Counted from the stretch's first letter, positions 53,358 to 62,331 are shown. The stretch is 64,000 bases of DNA from Lachnospiraceae bacterium (GCA_017521605.1 JAFXCD010000015.1:32062-96061), one strand, 5' to 3'. The notes: a model not told the origin generated them from the sequence alone. Translations and numbers: made by a program.

Positions 53358-53804
53358 TTAACTCACTTCCTTGTTTCGCTCCTGAAACTCCTTCAGTTCC
53401 TCATTCAATGCTTTGGAATCCAAATCCCGCTTTACCTTATACACCAGAAAGGCACACACATACACCAAGCACAGATAAAGGGCAAAGAACAGTAAAAGCA
53501 GAGAACTGTCAAACCATTTACAGGCCCACGCCACCAAGGTATAAATACCTACACAAAGCAAAATATAAAAGACCTCCCGCACTCCCAGTTTCTCCCCTTC
53601 GTCAAAATTATTCAGGCAAAATAGCTGAAAATACCCCATGCCATAGGTCAGCAAAATCATCTCCGTCATGTGAAGAATGCTTGCATTCCAATCACCACCA
53701 ACCATCCGGCACACACAATAAAAAAACAAAATACAGAAAAAATACAGGCATGCCTTAAATTCAATACCGATTTCTTTACATAAAGATCGCTCCAAACGTG
53801 TCAT
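53358..53804 (-). CDS. DUF3021-like membrane protein
   Basis: 148 residues from ATG 53804, one base after the LytTR stop codon. Four membrane helices and a charged tail. LytTR-DUF3021 pairs form a common two-gene module in Firmicutes in which the membrane protein may sense or hold back the regulator; here the pair leads an ABC exporter operon. Confidence 0.8.
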   Translation of the reverse strand: MTRLERSLCKEIGIEFKACLYFFCILFFYCVCRMVGGDWNASILHMTEMILLTYGMGYFQLFCLNNFDEGEKLGVREVFYILLCVGIYTLVAWACKWFDSSLLLLFFALYLCLVYVCAFLVYKVKRDLDSKALNEELKEFQERNKEVS

Positions 53805-53805
53805 C

Positions 53806-54243
53806 CTATTCACCTCTCAGTCTCTTTCTGAAATCCGAAGCATAAGTTCTGGAAATCATAATATGCTCCCCATTGATCATAGTGGCGTCAATCCGATTAG
53901 AGGAAAGACTCCGTAGTGCGGCCACCTTATTAATATTCATAATCATAGCCTTACTGCACCGGTAAAAACATTCCCTCTGCAATAAAACCTCTAACTGCTG
54001 GAGTGTGTAATTCAGCCGGAAAACCTCCTGTGTTGTATAGCCAAAGGTTTTCCCTTCCACACTTTCCATATATAGAAACTCCTTTGGTGCAAGAACTACC
54101 TGTTCATTGTCCCTCCAACCTAACAGGCGTCGATTCTCCCGCCCCATAAAGGCCAGCACCTGCTCCACCTCTTCATTCAGTTCCCGATAATTTAGTATAA
54201 GCTCATCCTCACCCTGAGTGATTTGATTTATGGTATATTTCAT
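53806..54243 (-). CDS. LytTR-domain transcriptional regulator
   Basis: 145 residues. The C-terminal ~100 residues are a LytTR DNA-binding domain (FLYMESVEGKTFGYT, FYRCSKAMIMNINKVAALR). No receiver domain. First gene of the operon with DUF3021 and the ABC pump, which it likely autoregulates. Confidence 0.92.
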   Translation of the reverse strand: MKYTINQITQGEDELILNYRELNEEVEQVLAFMGRENRRLLGWRDNEQVVLAPKEFLYMESVEGKTFGYTTQEVFRLNYTLQQLEVLLQRECFYRCSKAMIMNINKVAALRSLSSNRIDATMINGEHIMISRTYASDFRKRLRGE

Positions 54244-54283
54244 GATTTCTCCTGTCTGTGCAGTATCTGCTTTTATTACTTAT

Positions 54284-54312
54284 ATTCTAGCAATCATCTG
54301 TTTTTTCTACAA
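54284..54312 (-). promoter_or_regulatory. Promoter of the LytTR operon
   Basis: TTGTAG (54312-54307), 17-bp spacer, TAGAAT (54289-54284). A TACAA...TTGTA dyad extends upstream of the -35 and could be a LytTR target. Confidence 0.55.
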
Positions 54313-54399
54313 GGGTCAGGATTGTAAGTAGCACTTTTTCAGCTCTATATTGCACAAAATGCCCTATATCATTACCTCTACCTTTTGCCTGTGGCAAAT

Positions 54400-54429
54400 T
54401 TGACAACAATCGTACATATATTGTAATAT
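54400..54429 (+). promoter_or_regulatory. Promoter of the DUF2812-like gene
   Basis: TTGACA (54400-54405), 18-bp spacer, TAATAT (54424-54429), about 45 bp before the chosen start. Confidence 0.6.
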
Positions 54430-54473
54430 GATGTATAAGATTGGTTAAACCACTTATGAGAGGAAATTACATT

Positions 54474-55505
54474 ATGCAAAAGAAAATAAAGATTGATTTT
54501 GACCCCTATGATAAGGAAAAAATAATGCGTATCCTGGAACAGCAGCAAAGCTACGGTTATGGATTAAAGGATGTAGGCGAAGTTTTTGGTATTATGACCT
54601 TTGAGTCCACCTACGAAACCATGCGATATGCTGTCAGAAAGAAAAAAGCTTTTAGAGATTTCTTACCGGATGTGGAAGGCTGGATTTCCAAAGGAGATAT
54701 CGGCCCATACCGTATCTTTTCTACCAACGATGATACAATTGATGACTATCCGGCAGAAGAGCTTAGTGAAAATGACCTACAGAAAAAATCCACTATGCAT
54801 AATCTGCTTTTATTTGTAGTTTATCTTCTATTAGGTGCTTTAACTGTTTGGACCTTTATGTCCAAGTTCTTCAGTTCTACCGCTGCACTGTTTGAAATGC
54901 AGCTTAGCGACGTTATAGAGCCACTTTGTCTGATTTTAAGTGTTTTGCTGATTTTACACAATTTGTTTCATCCTCAAAGGAATATAAAACCCATGCGTAA
55001 TCCTTCTTGGTTCAAGCTTTTTGTCTTACCATGGATATGCATACCCATTATTTTGGGTTTTGTATGTGTATGTACCTTTCTGCTTATTAAATCGGATAAT
55101 CCCTATCCCGCAACAGAGGTTCCCTATCAGGCACCAGTGGAAACTGCCAAAGTATATGATACTCTTTGGGGTCAGATTATTTATGCACCTAATGAGTTTA
55201 TGTATATTACCCACTCTGAGGAAATGACTCTAAAACTATATGAGGAAGCCCAAAACGATAATCATGATGGTCGCTGGTTTTCTCCTTCCTTCTGGAATTT
55301 TAACGTTTATACCGAACTTGACACAACCAGTTACGAAAATATTGATAAAGCTGTACTAATGGATGAAAATGCGAAAGGCTATGACTTGAAGACCTATGGA
55401 ATACTAATTTTGATTGATAACAGACTCTACGGTATTGCCTTTGATAAGGAGACAACTACCGCAGAGGTCATTCTCAACCATTTAAATCTGAAAAATAAGA
55501 ACTAA
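54474..55505 (+). CDS. DUF2812-like membrane protein
   Basis: 343 residues from ATG 54474 (RBS GAGAGG); an earlier in-frame start lacks an RBS. A soluble N-terminal domain (about 1-95, GYRIFS/DDYPAEE-type ending), three membrane helices (about 105-220), and a soluble C-terminal part. The overall plan resembles DUF2812 proteins, which usually accompany PadR regulators, but no PadR gene is adjacent. Function unknown. Confidence 0.6.
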   Translation: MQKKIKIDFDPYDKEKIMRILEQQQSYGYGLKDVGEVFGIMTFESTYETMRYAVRKKKAFRDFLPDVEGWISKGDIGPYRIFSTNDDTIDDYPAEELSENDLQKKSTMHNLLLFVVYLLLGALTVWTFMSKFFSSTAALFEMQLSDVIEPLCLILSVLLILHNLFHPQRNIKPMRNPSWFKLFVLPWICIPIILGFVCVCTFLLIKSDNPYPATEVPYQAPVETAKVYDTLWGQIIYAPNEFMYITHSEEMTLKLYEEAQNDNHDGRWFSPSFWNFNVYTELDTTSYENIDKAVLMDENAKGYDLKTYGILILIDNRLYGIAFDKETTTAEVILNHLNLKNKN

Positions 55506-55532
55506 AAGAATCTACTTTATTCTGTGCAAATA

Positions 55533-55904
55533 TTATGCGCTTTTTTCGCTATGTTCATTGGCCAGATAGAAATACAGTCGGGCAAGGAACTGTGAATTGG
55601 TGGGAACACCCTTATTGGGATTGATACTGTTCCTGAACAGCCTATTAATCTGCTCTTTACTACCATGATTCCAAGCGGTGGCAATGGCATGTCTGATACA
55701 TCTTTCTACGCTGGCAGGAGTCGTATGATATTTCACTGCTATATCGATATACAGCAGCTTTGTAACGTGTCGCAGGTACTCTTCATCCATCAATGCCAGC
55801 TGTTCCGCGTATGTAATATACTGGAATCCAATGAGGCTGGGTGACAGTCCGATGTCAAGCAATAATTCCTGAATTTCTGATACGTTAATTTTTTCGTTTT
55901 GCAT
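55533..55904 (-). CDS. Orphan Spo0A C-terminal-domain protein
   Basis: 123 residues that align over most of their length with the DNA-binding domain of Spo0A: IQELLLDIGLSPSLIGFQYI, YLRHVTKLLYIDIAVKYHTT, PASVERCIRHAIATAWNHG, then INRLFRN and KGVPTNSQFLARL. There is no phospho-receiver domain, so it cannot be controlled by the sporulation phosphorelay in the usual way. RBS AAAGGAG. Divergent from an XRE/S24-like regulator over a 141-bp region. It may bind 0A-box-like sites or antagonise Spo0A; both are inference. Confidence 0.9.
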   Translation of the reverse strand: MQNEKINVSEIQELLLDIGLSPSLIGFQYITYAEQLALMDEEYLRHVTKLLYIDIAVKYHTTPASVERCIRHAIATAWNHGSKEQINRLFRNSINPNKGVPTNSQFLARLYFYLANEHSEKSA

Positions 55905-55961
55905 ACATTTTTCTCCTTTATTTAATCAAATTTGCTTTATAGGCAAATTTTATTTCAAATA

Positions 55962-55990
55962 TTGACAAATAAAAATATTTAAGATAACAT
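55962..55990 (+). promoter_or_regulatory. Promoter of the XRE/S24-like gene
   Basis: TTGACA (55962-55967), 17-bp spacer, TAACAT (55985-55990). Confidence 0.6.
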
Positions 55991-56017
55991 TTTTACCAGA
56001 ATTTCAAATATTTTCGC

Positions 56018-56033
56018 GTGTCAATTTAGACAC
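56018..56033. promoter_or_regulatory. Dyad GTGTC-N6-GACAC before the XRE gene
   Basis: Perfect 5-bp arms, 13 bases before the start codon and downstream of the promoter; a plausible autoregulatory operator, or an RNA hairpin near the RBS. Confidence 0.45.
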
Positions 56034-56045
56034 AGAAGGGATTTT

Positions 56046-56732
56046 ATGCTTTGTGAGAGATTAAGACAGCTAACCAACGAAAAGGGATGGTCCTTACAAC
56101 AGTTGGCGGAGATATCCGACCTCCCACTGGAAACCGTACGTAATATTTACTACGGCAAAACACCAGACCCCAAGATTTCAACTGTATTGAAACTGGCCAA
56201 TTCCTTTAATTTAACTGTGAATTGCCTTATGGGTCAGTGCTCCCATACCCCTCAGGAAAGAGCCATCCTGATTAACTATCGCAACTGTGGCAAACATGGT
56301 AAATCCATTATTGAGTTGATTGCCAAGTACGAAGCCAGCGCCATGAAAAAGGAAAGAGAAAAGGAAGGTCGCCACATGATCCCCTGCATCATCCCCCAAG
56401 GTACGGTATGTCACGGTATCATCTACGACATGTGTGAAACCGTTGAATTGGAAACAGATTCCAAGGATGCCTACATAGCCATCCGTATGGTTTCTAATGA
56501 CCTGGCTCCTACTTATTGTAAAGATGATGTATTATTGTTTGAAAACCGCTTCCCCATGCACGGAGAAAAGGCTGCCTTCTATAAGGGTGACCGAATATAT
56601 ATCCGCAAATTCCTGGAAGAAGGAAATGGGTATCGTTTGAAGTGCTTGCATAATCAGGATGAAGATATCATTTTAAGACGTATGGACGAAGTAGACTACA
56701 TCGGCACCTGTGTAGACGTGGTAAGGGATTAA
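56046..56732 (+). CDS. XRE regulator with S24/LexA-like C-terminal domain
   Basis: 228 residues. Residues 1-65 form a Cro/CI HTH (WSLQQLAEISDLPLETVRNI). Residues 120-225 have the beta-fold of S24/LexA-type domains (AYIAIRMVSNDLAPTYCKDDVLLFE, GDRIYIRKF, LKCLHNQDEDIIL). Where LexA has the GDSM serine, this protein reads SNDL, so self-cleavage is doubtful; a lysine remains in IRKF. It may sense a ligand through the degenerate domain. Divergent from the orphan Spo0A_C gene. Confidence 0.82.
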   Translation: MLCERLRQLTNEKGWSLQQLAEISDLPLETVRNIYYGKTPDPKISTVLKLANSFNLTVNCLMGQCSHTPQERAILINYRNCGKHGKSIIELIAKYEASAMKKEREKEGRHMIPCIIPQGTVCHGIIYDMCETVELETDSKDAYIAIRMVSNDLAPTYCKDDVLLFENRFPMHGEKAAFYKGDRIYIRKFLEEGNGYRLKCLHNQDEDIILRRMDEVDYIGTCVDVVRD

Positions 56733-56792
56733 TTTTTGAAGACTCTATTATAAAAATATATAATTTGTCAAAACCTCATCGACAAAATACAA

Positions 56793-56829
56793 GCCCAATC
56801 GACAATTTCTGTCGGTTGGGCATTTTATT
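56793..56829. terminator. Bidirectional intrinsic terminator
   Basis: GCCCAATCGACA pairs with TGTCGGTTGGGC across ATTTC, followed by ATTTTATT on the plus strand; lies between the XRE gene and the converging LD-carboxypeptidase gene. Confidence 0.85.
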
Positions 56830-57859
56830 ATGGCAAATTTGCCACTCCGCTTTCTAATATGGAAAGTCGTAGATTCTCTATATCCAATTCTGCTTCTGCC
56901 CCATAGGGTAGGATGCAGATAGGGGAAGCATGTCCAAAATTCATTCCATACATAATCGGCATATCCTGCAGGCCATATTTACCGGATACTACTCGGCGGA
57001 TCACTTCTGCATAAGGTGTAAAGGAAGCTTCAGTACACATTTTACCGATGATAACCCCTTTCAACACCTGCAGATAATTATTCTCACCCAGCCAATCAAA
57101 GAAATTCCCCATGTACTCTACATCACAAAACTCCGGAATATCCTCAAAAAACAGGATGGTGTTTGTAAAATCTGCTTTGGATAAGACTATGGAACTTTCA
57201 CTGTCATACTCCATCAAACCTCCATGTCCACCAAAGAGCCTGCCTCTTACCACACCTTTTCCCTGTATACGCTCATACCCTTCGTTAATTCTGTACTGTC
57301 TCATATGTTGGGGATTGGTATAATCATGGACATCATAAGACCAATCGGCAGAAGGAGGTATCTCTCCGATGACTTCCTCCTGAAAGAACACCTTTTGAAA
57401 CCACTCTTTACTGTAAGTGTGCCAATCTCCTGCCTCTGCCACAGTGGTCAGCAGATTGGGACCGTAAAAAGTGGACAATCCTAGTTGATAACAATACAGA
57501 TGCAAATTCATCACGTCCGAATATCCGCAGAAAATCTTAGGATTCTTACGTATGGTCTCCGGATTCAGATAGGGAAGGAGCTTATGGGAATCATTGCCAC
57601 CAATATTGGTGATAATGGCCTTCACCTCTCTATTTTCAAATGCCCACATCACATCCTCTGCTCTGGCTTCCGGATGTTGTGCCAGGTACTCCGTCCCTTT
57701 CAGAGAATTAGGCGCTGTCACCACATGAAGTCCCAGCTCCTCCAGCCGCTTCACGCCCAGCTCATACTTCCAATGTATATCCTCATCCCCGGCACATCCC
57801 CAGGCGGGACTGATGGTGGCGATGGTGTCGCCGATATTTAGTTTTGGTGGTTTGATCAT
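56828..57859 (-). CDS. LD-carboxypeptidase / MccF-like (S66 family)
   Basis: 343 residues from ATG 57859 (RBS AGGAGG). Family S66: the nucleophile Ser in FCGYSDVMNL, NIGGNDSHKLL upstream, and conserved Glu/His in later segments (GRLFGGHGGL, NFGHASP). Members either cleave murein tetrapeptides between L- and D-residues or, as MccF, destroy microcin-C-like toxins. Its place at the end of a run of drug- and metabolite-modifying enzymes favours a self-immunity role, but wall recycling is equally possible. Confidence 0.88.
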   Translation of the reverse strand: MIKPPKLNIGDTIATISPAWGCAGDEDIHWKYELGVKRLEELGLHVVTAPNSLKGTEYLAQHPEARAEDVMWAFENREVKAIITNIGGNDSHKLLPYLNPETIRKNPKIFCGYSDVMNLHLYCYQLGLSTFYGPNLLTTVAEAGDWHTYSKEWFQKVFFQEEVIGEIPPSADWSYDVHDYTNPQHMRQYRINEGYERIQGKGVVRGRLFGGHGGLMEYDSESSIVLSKADFTNTILFFEDIPEFCDVEYMGNFFDWLGENNYLQVLKGVIIGKMCTEASFTPYAEVIRRVVSGKYGLQDMPIMYGMNFGHASPICILPYGAEAELDIENLRLSILESGVANLP

Positions 57860-57957
57860 GGTGGCACCTCCTTTCACATATTTTTAGTGCATGGATTTTG
57901 TAATAATCGATGCAAATGCTAATAATTCGTAGTGGGAGAAGTCTCGTCGCACATTTT

Positions 57958-58044
57958 TGGACATATACACATTTTCTTATTCAAAATGTCCATGATTTTC
58001 CCTGTTTTGTGGACATTTCTGAGACATTTTTGCACAGATGTCCA
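57958..58044. promoter_or_regulatory. Two identical-spacing inverted repeats upstream of the S66 gene
   Basis: TGGACAT-N21-ATGTCCA occurs at 57958-57992 and again at 58010-58044. Both are 35 bp and start exactly 52 bp apart, about five DNA turns. They sit between the acetyltransferase stop and the S66 start and look like a tandem operator. Confidence 0.55.
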
Positions 58045-58064
58045 AAAAGGAAATCTCTAATGGT

Positions 58065-58628
58065 TTATATCCCTTTTAGATACTCATCCCGCAAAATAGA
58101 ATAGTACATCCTTCCCTCATAACCATCATTCATATAAAAATAATCGCGAAGCGTTCCCTCATAGGTAAAGCCGCACTTCTCAATGACCTGCTTGGAAGGG
58201 GTGTTGCTGGGACGGACACAAATCTGTACCTTATGCAAATGGATTTGCTCAAAGCCGTAATCTATGATAGCCTTGGTGGCTTCCGTAGCATACCCTTTGC
58301 GCTGATAATCTACACCGATACAATACTCAATCTCTGCAAAATGGTTCTTACTGTCCACCAGAAAATAAGCGATTTGTCCAATGCATTCACCGGACTCCTT
58401 CTCGATGATAGCCCATCGATAAGTATCCGTTTTTTCATAAGCACCAATGTACTTATCCAGAAGCCCTTTCACCGCTTCCTCGGTAATATATACCGGCTCC
58501 GCATACATAAACTGAACCCTCTCATCTGCCACCCAGTTTTTCAGCATGGATGCACCATCTGCGTAAGCAAAGGGACGCAAAAGTAAGCGCGCTGTTTCTA
58601 TTGTTTGAGTTCCTACATGTGTCAGCAT
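58065..58628 (-). CDS. GNAT family N-acetyltransferase
   Basis: 187 residues from ATG 58628 (RBS AGGAGG; upstream frame overlaps the previous gene). RimJ/RimL-type acetyltransferase: TARLLLRPFAYADG opening, YCIGVDYQRKGYATEA acetyl-CoA loop, HLHKVQICVRPSNTPSKQVIEKCGF. Substrate unknown, often ribosomal protein N-termini or amino compounds. Confidence 0.92.
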   Translation of the reverse strand: MLTHVGTQTIETARLLLRPFAYADGASMLKNWVADERVQFMYAEPVYITEEAVKGLLDKYIGAYEKTDTYRWAIIEKESGECIGQIAYFLVDSKNHFAEIEYCIGVDYQRKGYATEATKAIIDYGFEQIHLHKVQICVRPSNTPSKQVIEKCGFTYEGTLRDYFYMNDGYEGRMYYSILRDEYLKGI

Positions 58629-58656
58629 GGTTATCCTCCTGTGTGCTATATCCACT

Positions 58657-58998
58657 TTAGCCATAAACTGCATCCCGCAGAGGCTTGTCCCAGTAAATAA
58701 CACCGTTCATCTCCTCCGCCAGTGCGTCGGCCACTTCTTTCACCTGCTCCAGCATCAGGGCGTCGCGTTTCTTGGACCGTCTGCCCTTTTCGTTGAAAAT
58801 CTCCTTGCTTGCATAGGCATCGTAGGAAATGCCAAAATCCTCCTCATCCCTGTGGGGAAAGAAGGAAATGCCTACTTCATACATAATATTTCCGCTATCC
58901 GAAGTGGCTGTCAGCGTAACCACCACAGCCTTGCGTTCTACCTCATTATACACGCATTCTCCGCTTAAATATTGTTTGTAAACATCGATTACCTTCAT
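58657..58998 (-). CDS. Uncharacterised small protein
   Basis: 113 residues from ATG 58998 (RBS GGAGG). An alpha/beta protein with IMYEVGISFFPHRDEEDFGI and KKRDALMLEQVKEVADAL. No signal or membrane segment. Lies between two acetyltransferase genes. No family recognised. Confidence 0.7.
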   Translation of the reverse strand: MKVIDVYKQYLSGECVYNEVERKAVVVTLTATSDSGNIMYEVGISFFPHRDEEDFGISYDAYASKEIFNEKGRRSKKRDALMLEQVKEVADALAEEMNGVIYWDKPLRDAVYG

Positions 58999-59052
58999 AT
59001 GGAATCCTCCTTTTCCTAATGCAGGCTCTGCTAGCCCTATTTTCTTACACAC

Positions 59053-59505
59053 CTAAAATTTATATTGCATAAAATTACCGTTCTTCACAAATCCAAAATC
59101 CGTGTACAGCAGTACCCCCATATCGGAGGCGGTAATCTGGACTGCTCCACAGCCGTATTCCTTAGCTTCCTGTACTACTCTGGTAAGAAGCTCCTTGGCG
59201 ATACCTTTTCTTCGATATGCATCGGAAGTATACATGGAGGAAAGCAGACCTATTTTTCCACTGGGGCAGCCAAAATATGGTGGCTTTTCCACAAAAGACA
59301 TACCACTCGTTCCCACAATTTCCTCTCCATCCATGGCAAGCCAGGACACAAAGGTACCGTCTGCCAGGTGCCTGTCATAGTAATCCTTCAATGCCGGCAC
59401 CAAATCCAAATCCTCCGTGGCCCCTTCTTCCCGAAGCTGGCGGATGCGTAGCTCTATAAACTTATCTACTTCTCTTTCGGTTAATTTTTTATAGTAAATA
59501 GACAT
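59053..59505 (-). CDS. GNAT family N-acetyltransferase
   Basis: 150 residues from ATG 59505. GNAT core: LLSSMYTSDAYRRKGIAKEL (acetyl-CoA loop RRKGIA), YGCGAVQITASDMGVLLYTDFGF. Starts just inside the end of the upstream acetyltransferase (7-base spacing relative to its stop). Substrate unknown. Confidence 0.92.
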   Translation of the reverse strand: MSIYYKKLTEREVDKFIELRIRQLREEGATEDLDLVPALKDYYDRHLADGTFVSWLAMDGEEIVGTSGMSFVEKPPYFGCPSGKIGLLSSMYTSDAYRRKGIAKELLTRVVQEAKEYGCGAVQITASDMGVLLYTDFGFVKNGNFMQYKF

Positions 59506-59510
59506 AAATA

Positions 59511-59978
59511 TCACTCCTCGCATTTTGTATGTAATTCCAACACCATAAATACATCCGACCGTACATTCTGATTATACCTCTCTGTATCCACAAAACCAAC
59601 CCTGCTGTATAATCCCAAGGCTTTTGTACTGGTGGATAAGGAGTCTAAGTACATCCGATGATATCCGACTTCTTTTGCAAAACTCACTGCCTTTTCCAAC
59701 ATAGCTTTCCCATATCCTAAACCATGGTATTCCTCCAGTAAATATAAGGACTTTAGCTCACAATTTTCCTCATCCAGCTCTTTTACAGCAACCGTTCCGA
59801 TGATTTTCTCATCTTCAAAAAGGCACCAGAACACCTTAAATTGATTTGCAATATCAAGATAAAAACTGTGTCTGCCCCTGATATCCAAAACTCTGCCAGA
59901 CTGGGGCAGACATTTCTCTAAAAACGTAATTAACGGAAGTTCAAATTTTTTGCTATATTCTACCATTTGCTTTGCCAC
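59511..59978 (-). CDS. GNAT family N-acetyltransferase
   Basis: 155 residues, GTG start after AGGAGG. Core motifs SLYLLEEYHGLGYGKAML and MYLDSLSTSTKALGLYSRVGF. Probably cotranscribed with the neighbouring acetyltransferase. Confidence 0.9.
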   Translation of the reverse strand: MAKQMVEYSKKFELPLITFLEKCLPQSGRVLDIRGRHSFYLDIANQFKVFWCLFEDEKIIGTVAVKELDEENCELKSLYLLEEYHGLGYGKAMLEKAVSFAKEVGYHRMYLDSLSTSTKALGLYSRVGFVDTERYNQNVRSDVFMVLELHTKCEE

Positions 59979-60005
59979 TTATTCTATTCCTCCTGCACCA
60001 CTCTC

Positions 60006-60752
60006 TTACTTCACCGCTCTGGTGGCAATAAAGGTGGGCACATTATATTCTTGAAAAAAGCCGTAGCCGTCCGTATCTTCCATCAAATTGGTCAGACAAA
60101 ATCCGGCTTCCAGCTGGCCGCCAATCTGCTCCTCCAAGGTATGGGAAAACTCGATTGCCCTGTCATTTTTCATGCATTCCTCATAAAGCTCCGGATTTTT
60201 CATTGGGTTAAAGGGCAGCTTGTACTTAATGCTCATATCCGTATCATCAAAGATGAACGCAAAGCCCGTGTCCAAACCGCACATCAGGATTCCACCCTTC
60301 TTCAACACTCTGTAGCACTCCTTAAAAATCGGCTTTACCTCCTCCACATAACAATTGGAGGCGGGGTGAAAAATAATATCAAAGGTTTCGTCCTCAAAAG
60401 GCAACCTCTTGGTCATATCTGCCTGCACGATTTCCACCTGATAGCCTTCTCTCTCTGCCACTATGCGCTCACTCTCGCACTGCTTGGTAGAGTAGTCCAA
60501 CACGGTACACTTGGCACCCAAAGCTGAAAAAACCGGAATCTGCTGACCGCCGCCGCTGGCCAAGCCCAAAAGTTTCTTCCCCTTTAAATCGCCAAACCAC
60601 TCCTTCGGCACCATCTTAGTCGGGGTCAGTAGTACGCCCCATTCTCCCGCCAAAGCTTTTTCATATTCTTCATGGGTAATAGGTTGTCCCCATGTCCATC
60701 CATCCTCACACCAAGAATCAATAATCTTAGAATTTATATCCTGATAACTCAT
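60006..60752 (-). CDS. Class I SAM-dependent methyltransferase
   Basis: 248 residues. Motif I LLGLASGGGQQIPVF, then TVLDYS, DETFDIIFHPASNCYVEEV and LKKGGILMCGLDTG. Small-molecule type methyltransferase; starts 11 bp after the previous methyltransferase stop. Confidence 0.9.
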   Translation of the reverse strand: MSYQDINSKIIDSWCEDGWTWGQPITHEEYEKALAGEWGVLLTPTKMVPKEWFGDLKGKKLLGLASGGGQQIPVFSALGAKCTVLDYSTKQCESERIVAEREGYQVEIVQADMTKRLPFEDETFDIIFHPASNCYVEEVKPIFKECYRVLKKGGILMCGLDTGFAFIFDDTDMSIKYKLPFNPMKNPELYEECMKNDRAIEFSHTLEEQIGGQLEAGFCLTNLMEDTDGYGFFQEYNVPTFIATRAVK

Positions 60753-60763
60753 ATATACTTCCT

Positions 60764-61528
60764 CTATTCTTTCCTTGCCATAAAAAGATACCTTGCCATC
60801 TGACCGGCAAACTCTTCATAATTTTCTGTCGCACAATCTGTTTGAAACAGTAATAAATCAAACCAGTCTTTTTGTTGTTCTTCTAAAAATTCCTTCTCAT
60901 GGGCCAAGGCTGCCTCTCGCTTTTTCTGAAGTAATTCATAGGTTTGCCTGGTGATATCGGTGACTTCGTAGGGTAATCCGTTTTGTTGCAGTGCCTGCGC
61001 CAGTACGGTGGTCTCCGCACTCTCTGTTCTGGGCATCACATCGCCCTCCTGATAGCCCACAAAGAACACGCCCTCCTTCTTCAGCCACTTCTTCACCTGT
61101 GCAACAAAAGCTGACATGTCCTTGGCAAAGTACATGGTATCCATGGAAGTAATCACATCAAAGGAATTCTCCTCATAGTCTACTTCCCCAATGACACCTT
61201 CCCGAAAATCTGCCCGGTCCGTAAACAGCACCTCCGCAGTTTTGATGGCTTCCCCGGAGTAGTCAAAGCCATGAATACAGGCGCCTGTCTTCTGTTGCAG
61301 ATACCCCAGCATCTTGCCGTTTCCGCAACCGATATCCAGGATATGCACATCCCCGCCTGTGGGAATATACTCCAAAATCCTATTAATCTGCGCGATGTCA
61401 CTAAATCCGTCCTGTGAAAAATCCTCCCCAAAGGCATCCTTACAAAAGGCCTGAAAGGCAGGAGAACCTGCTGCCATCCTATAAAATTCTTCGTAGGCAT
61501 CATAAAATAATAAGTCTGATTTATTCAT
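60764..61528 (-). CDS. Class I SAM-dependent methyltransferase
   Basis: 254 residues. Motif I VHILDIGCGNGKMLG, HGFDYSG, SFDVITSMDTMYFAKDM, WLKKEGVFFVGYQEG. Distinct from its neighbour in sequence. Part of the resistance-like run; substrate unknown. Confidence 0.92.
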   Translation of the reverse strand: MNKSDLLFYDAYEEFYRMAAGSPAFQAFCKDAFGEDFSQDGFSDIAQINRILEYIPTGGDVHILDIGCGNGKMLGYLQQKTGACIHGFDYSGEAIKTAEVLFTDRADFREGVIGEVDYEENSFDVITSMDTMYFAKDMSAFVAQVKKWLKKEGVFFVGYQEGDVMPRTESAETTVLAQALQQNGLPYEVTDITRQTYELLQKKREAALAHEKEFLEEQQKDWFDLLLFQTDCATENYEEFAGQMARYLFMARKE

Positions 61529-61548
61529 TTCTGATCCTCTCTGTCAGC

Positions 61549-62331
61549 TTACCGTTCCTTGATCCGTGCCAGCATCTCCTCTGCAAACTGCTTTGCCACT
61601 GTCTCCTCCAGCGTCATCTTCTGTCCCGTGGCGTATTCTTCCAAAGCGTCCCTTATTAGCTTCGCTAATTCGCCTTCCTCGCCTATCCGGTCATCTGCTG
61701 CCAACTGTCCAAGCATCCACTCTCCCCCTTCTTTTTTGGAGAGAATGAGTCCTTCCTCTTTGTAACCCAGCACACGGCACAAATTCAGGATGATATACAT
61801 GGGACTTTCCAAAATATCCTCTGTAGCGCCCTCAATATCGCACCAAATACTGTCCATGTAAGCTTCCCGGCTTACCTCTGCAAATACTTCCCGGATATCC
61901 TTGCCGTAAAGCACCTGTCCCCTATGATAAAGAATGGTGAAATGAGCCGCCAAATCCTTGTCCGTGCCCTTCATCTTGGCTACATAATCCTTCGGATCGG
62001 TCTGATACCAATTCAAATGTGCCACGGAAAAATGTAGCTCAAAGGGCGTCGGATACACAAAGGGCCTGCAGACCGCTTCCCTCACGATGCTCAGCTCCAG
62101 TCCCTTCTCCGGCGCCTGTTTATTCAGCTCCACCACCATATCCATAAACTGCCTCTTGGCAGTGTCATTTACCTCATCCTTCGCTACCAGTATCAGGTCA
62201 ATATCACTTTTCTCCGGGTTGAAACACCCCATCACAGCCGAACCGTGAAGGTAAATACCGGTTAGGTTGGTGCCTAAGATATGGCTGCTTTCTGCCACAA
62301 AATAATCTAATAATCTTTGTATTTTATCCAT
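61549..62331 (-). CDS. Aminoglycoside adenylyltransferase-like nucleotidyltransferase
   Basis: 260 residues. The ANT signature is clear: LHGSAVMGCFNPEKSDIDLILV (GSx10DxD; split as LHGSAVMGCFNPEKSD and IDLILV), with the C-terminal helical DUF4111-type domain (PMYIILNLCRVLGYKEEGLI, KEGGEWML). It resembles ANT(9)/AadA enzymes that adenylate spectinomycin, but low-specificity relatives exist. Its start overlaps the end of the upstream acetyltransferase gene by eight bases. Confidence 0.87.
   Translation of the reverse strand: MDKIQRLLDYFVAESSHILGTNLTGIYLHGSAVMGCFNPEKSDIDLILVAKDEVNDTAKRQFMDMVVELNKQAPEKGLELSIVREAVCRPFVYPTPFELHFSVAHLNWYQTDPKDYVAKMKGTDKDLAAHFTILYHRGQVLYGKDIREVFAEVSREAYMDSIWCDIEGATEDILESPMYIILNLCRVLGYKEEGLILSKKEGGEWMLGQLAADDRIGEEGELAKLIRDALEEYATGQKMTLEETVAKQFAEEMLARIKER

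Noticed and set aside
56775-56815. Several TGTCGA-like words as targets of the orphan Spo0A_C protein
   Set aside because: They fall in and around a terminator stem, which explains the repetition.
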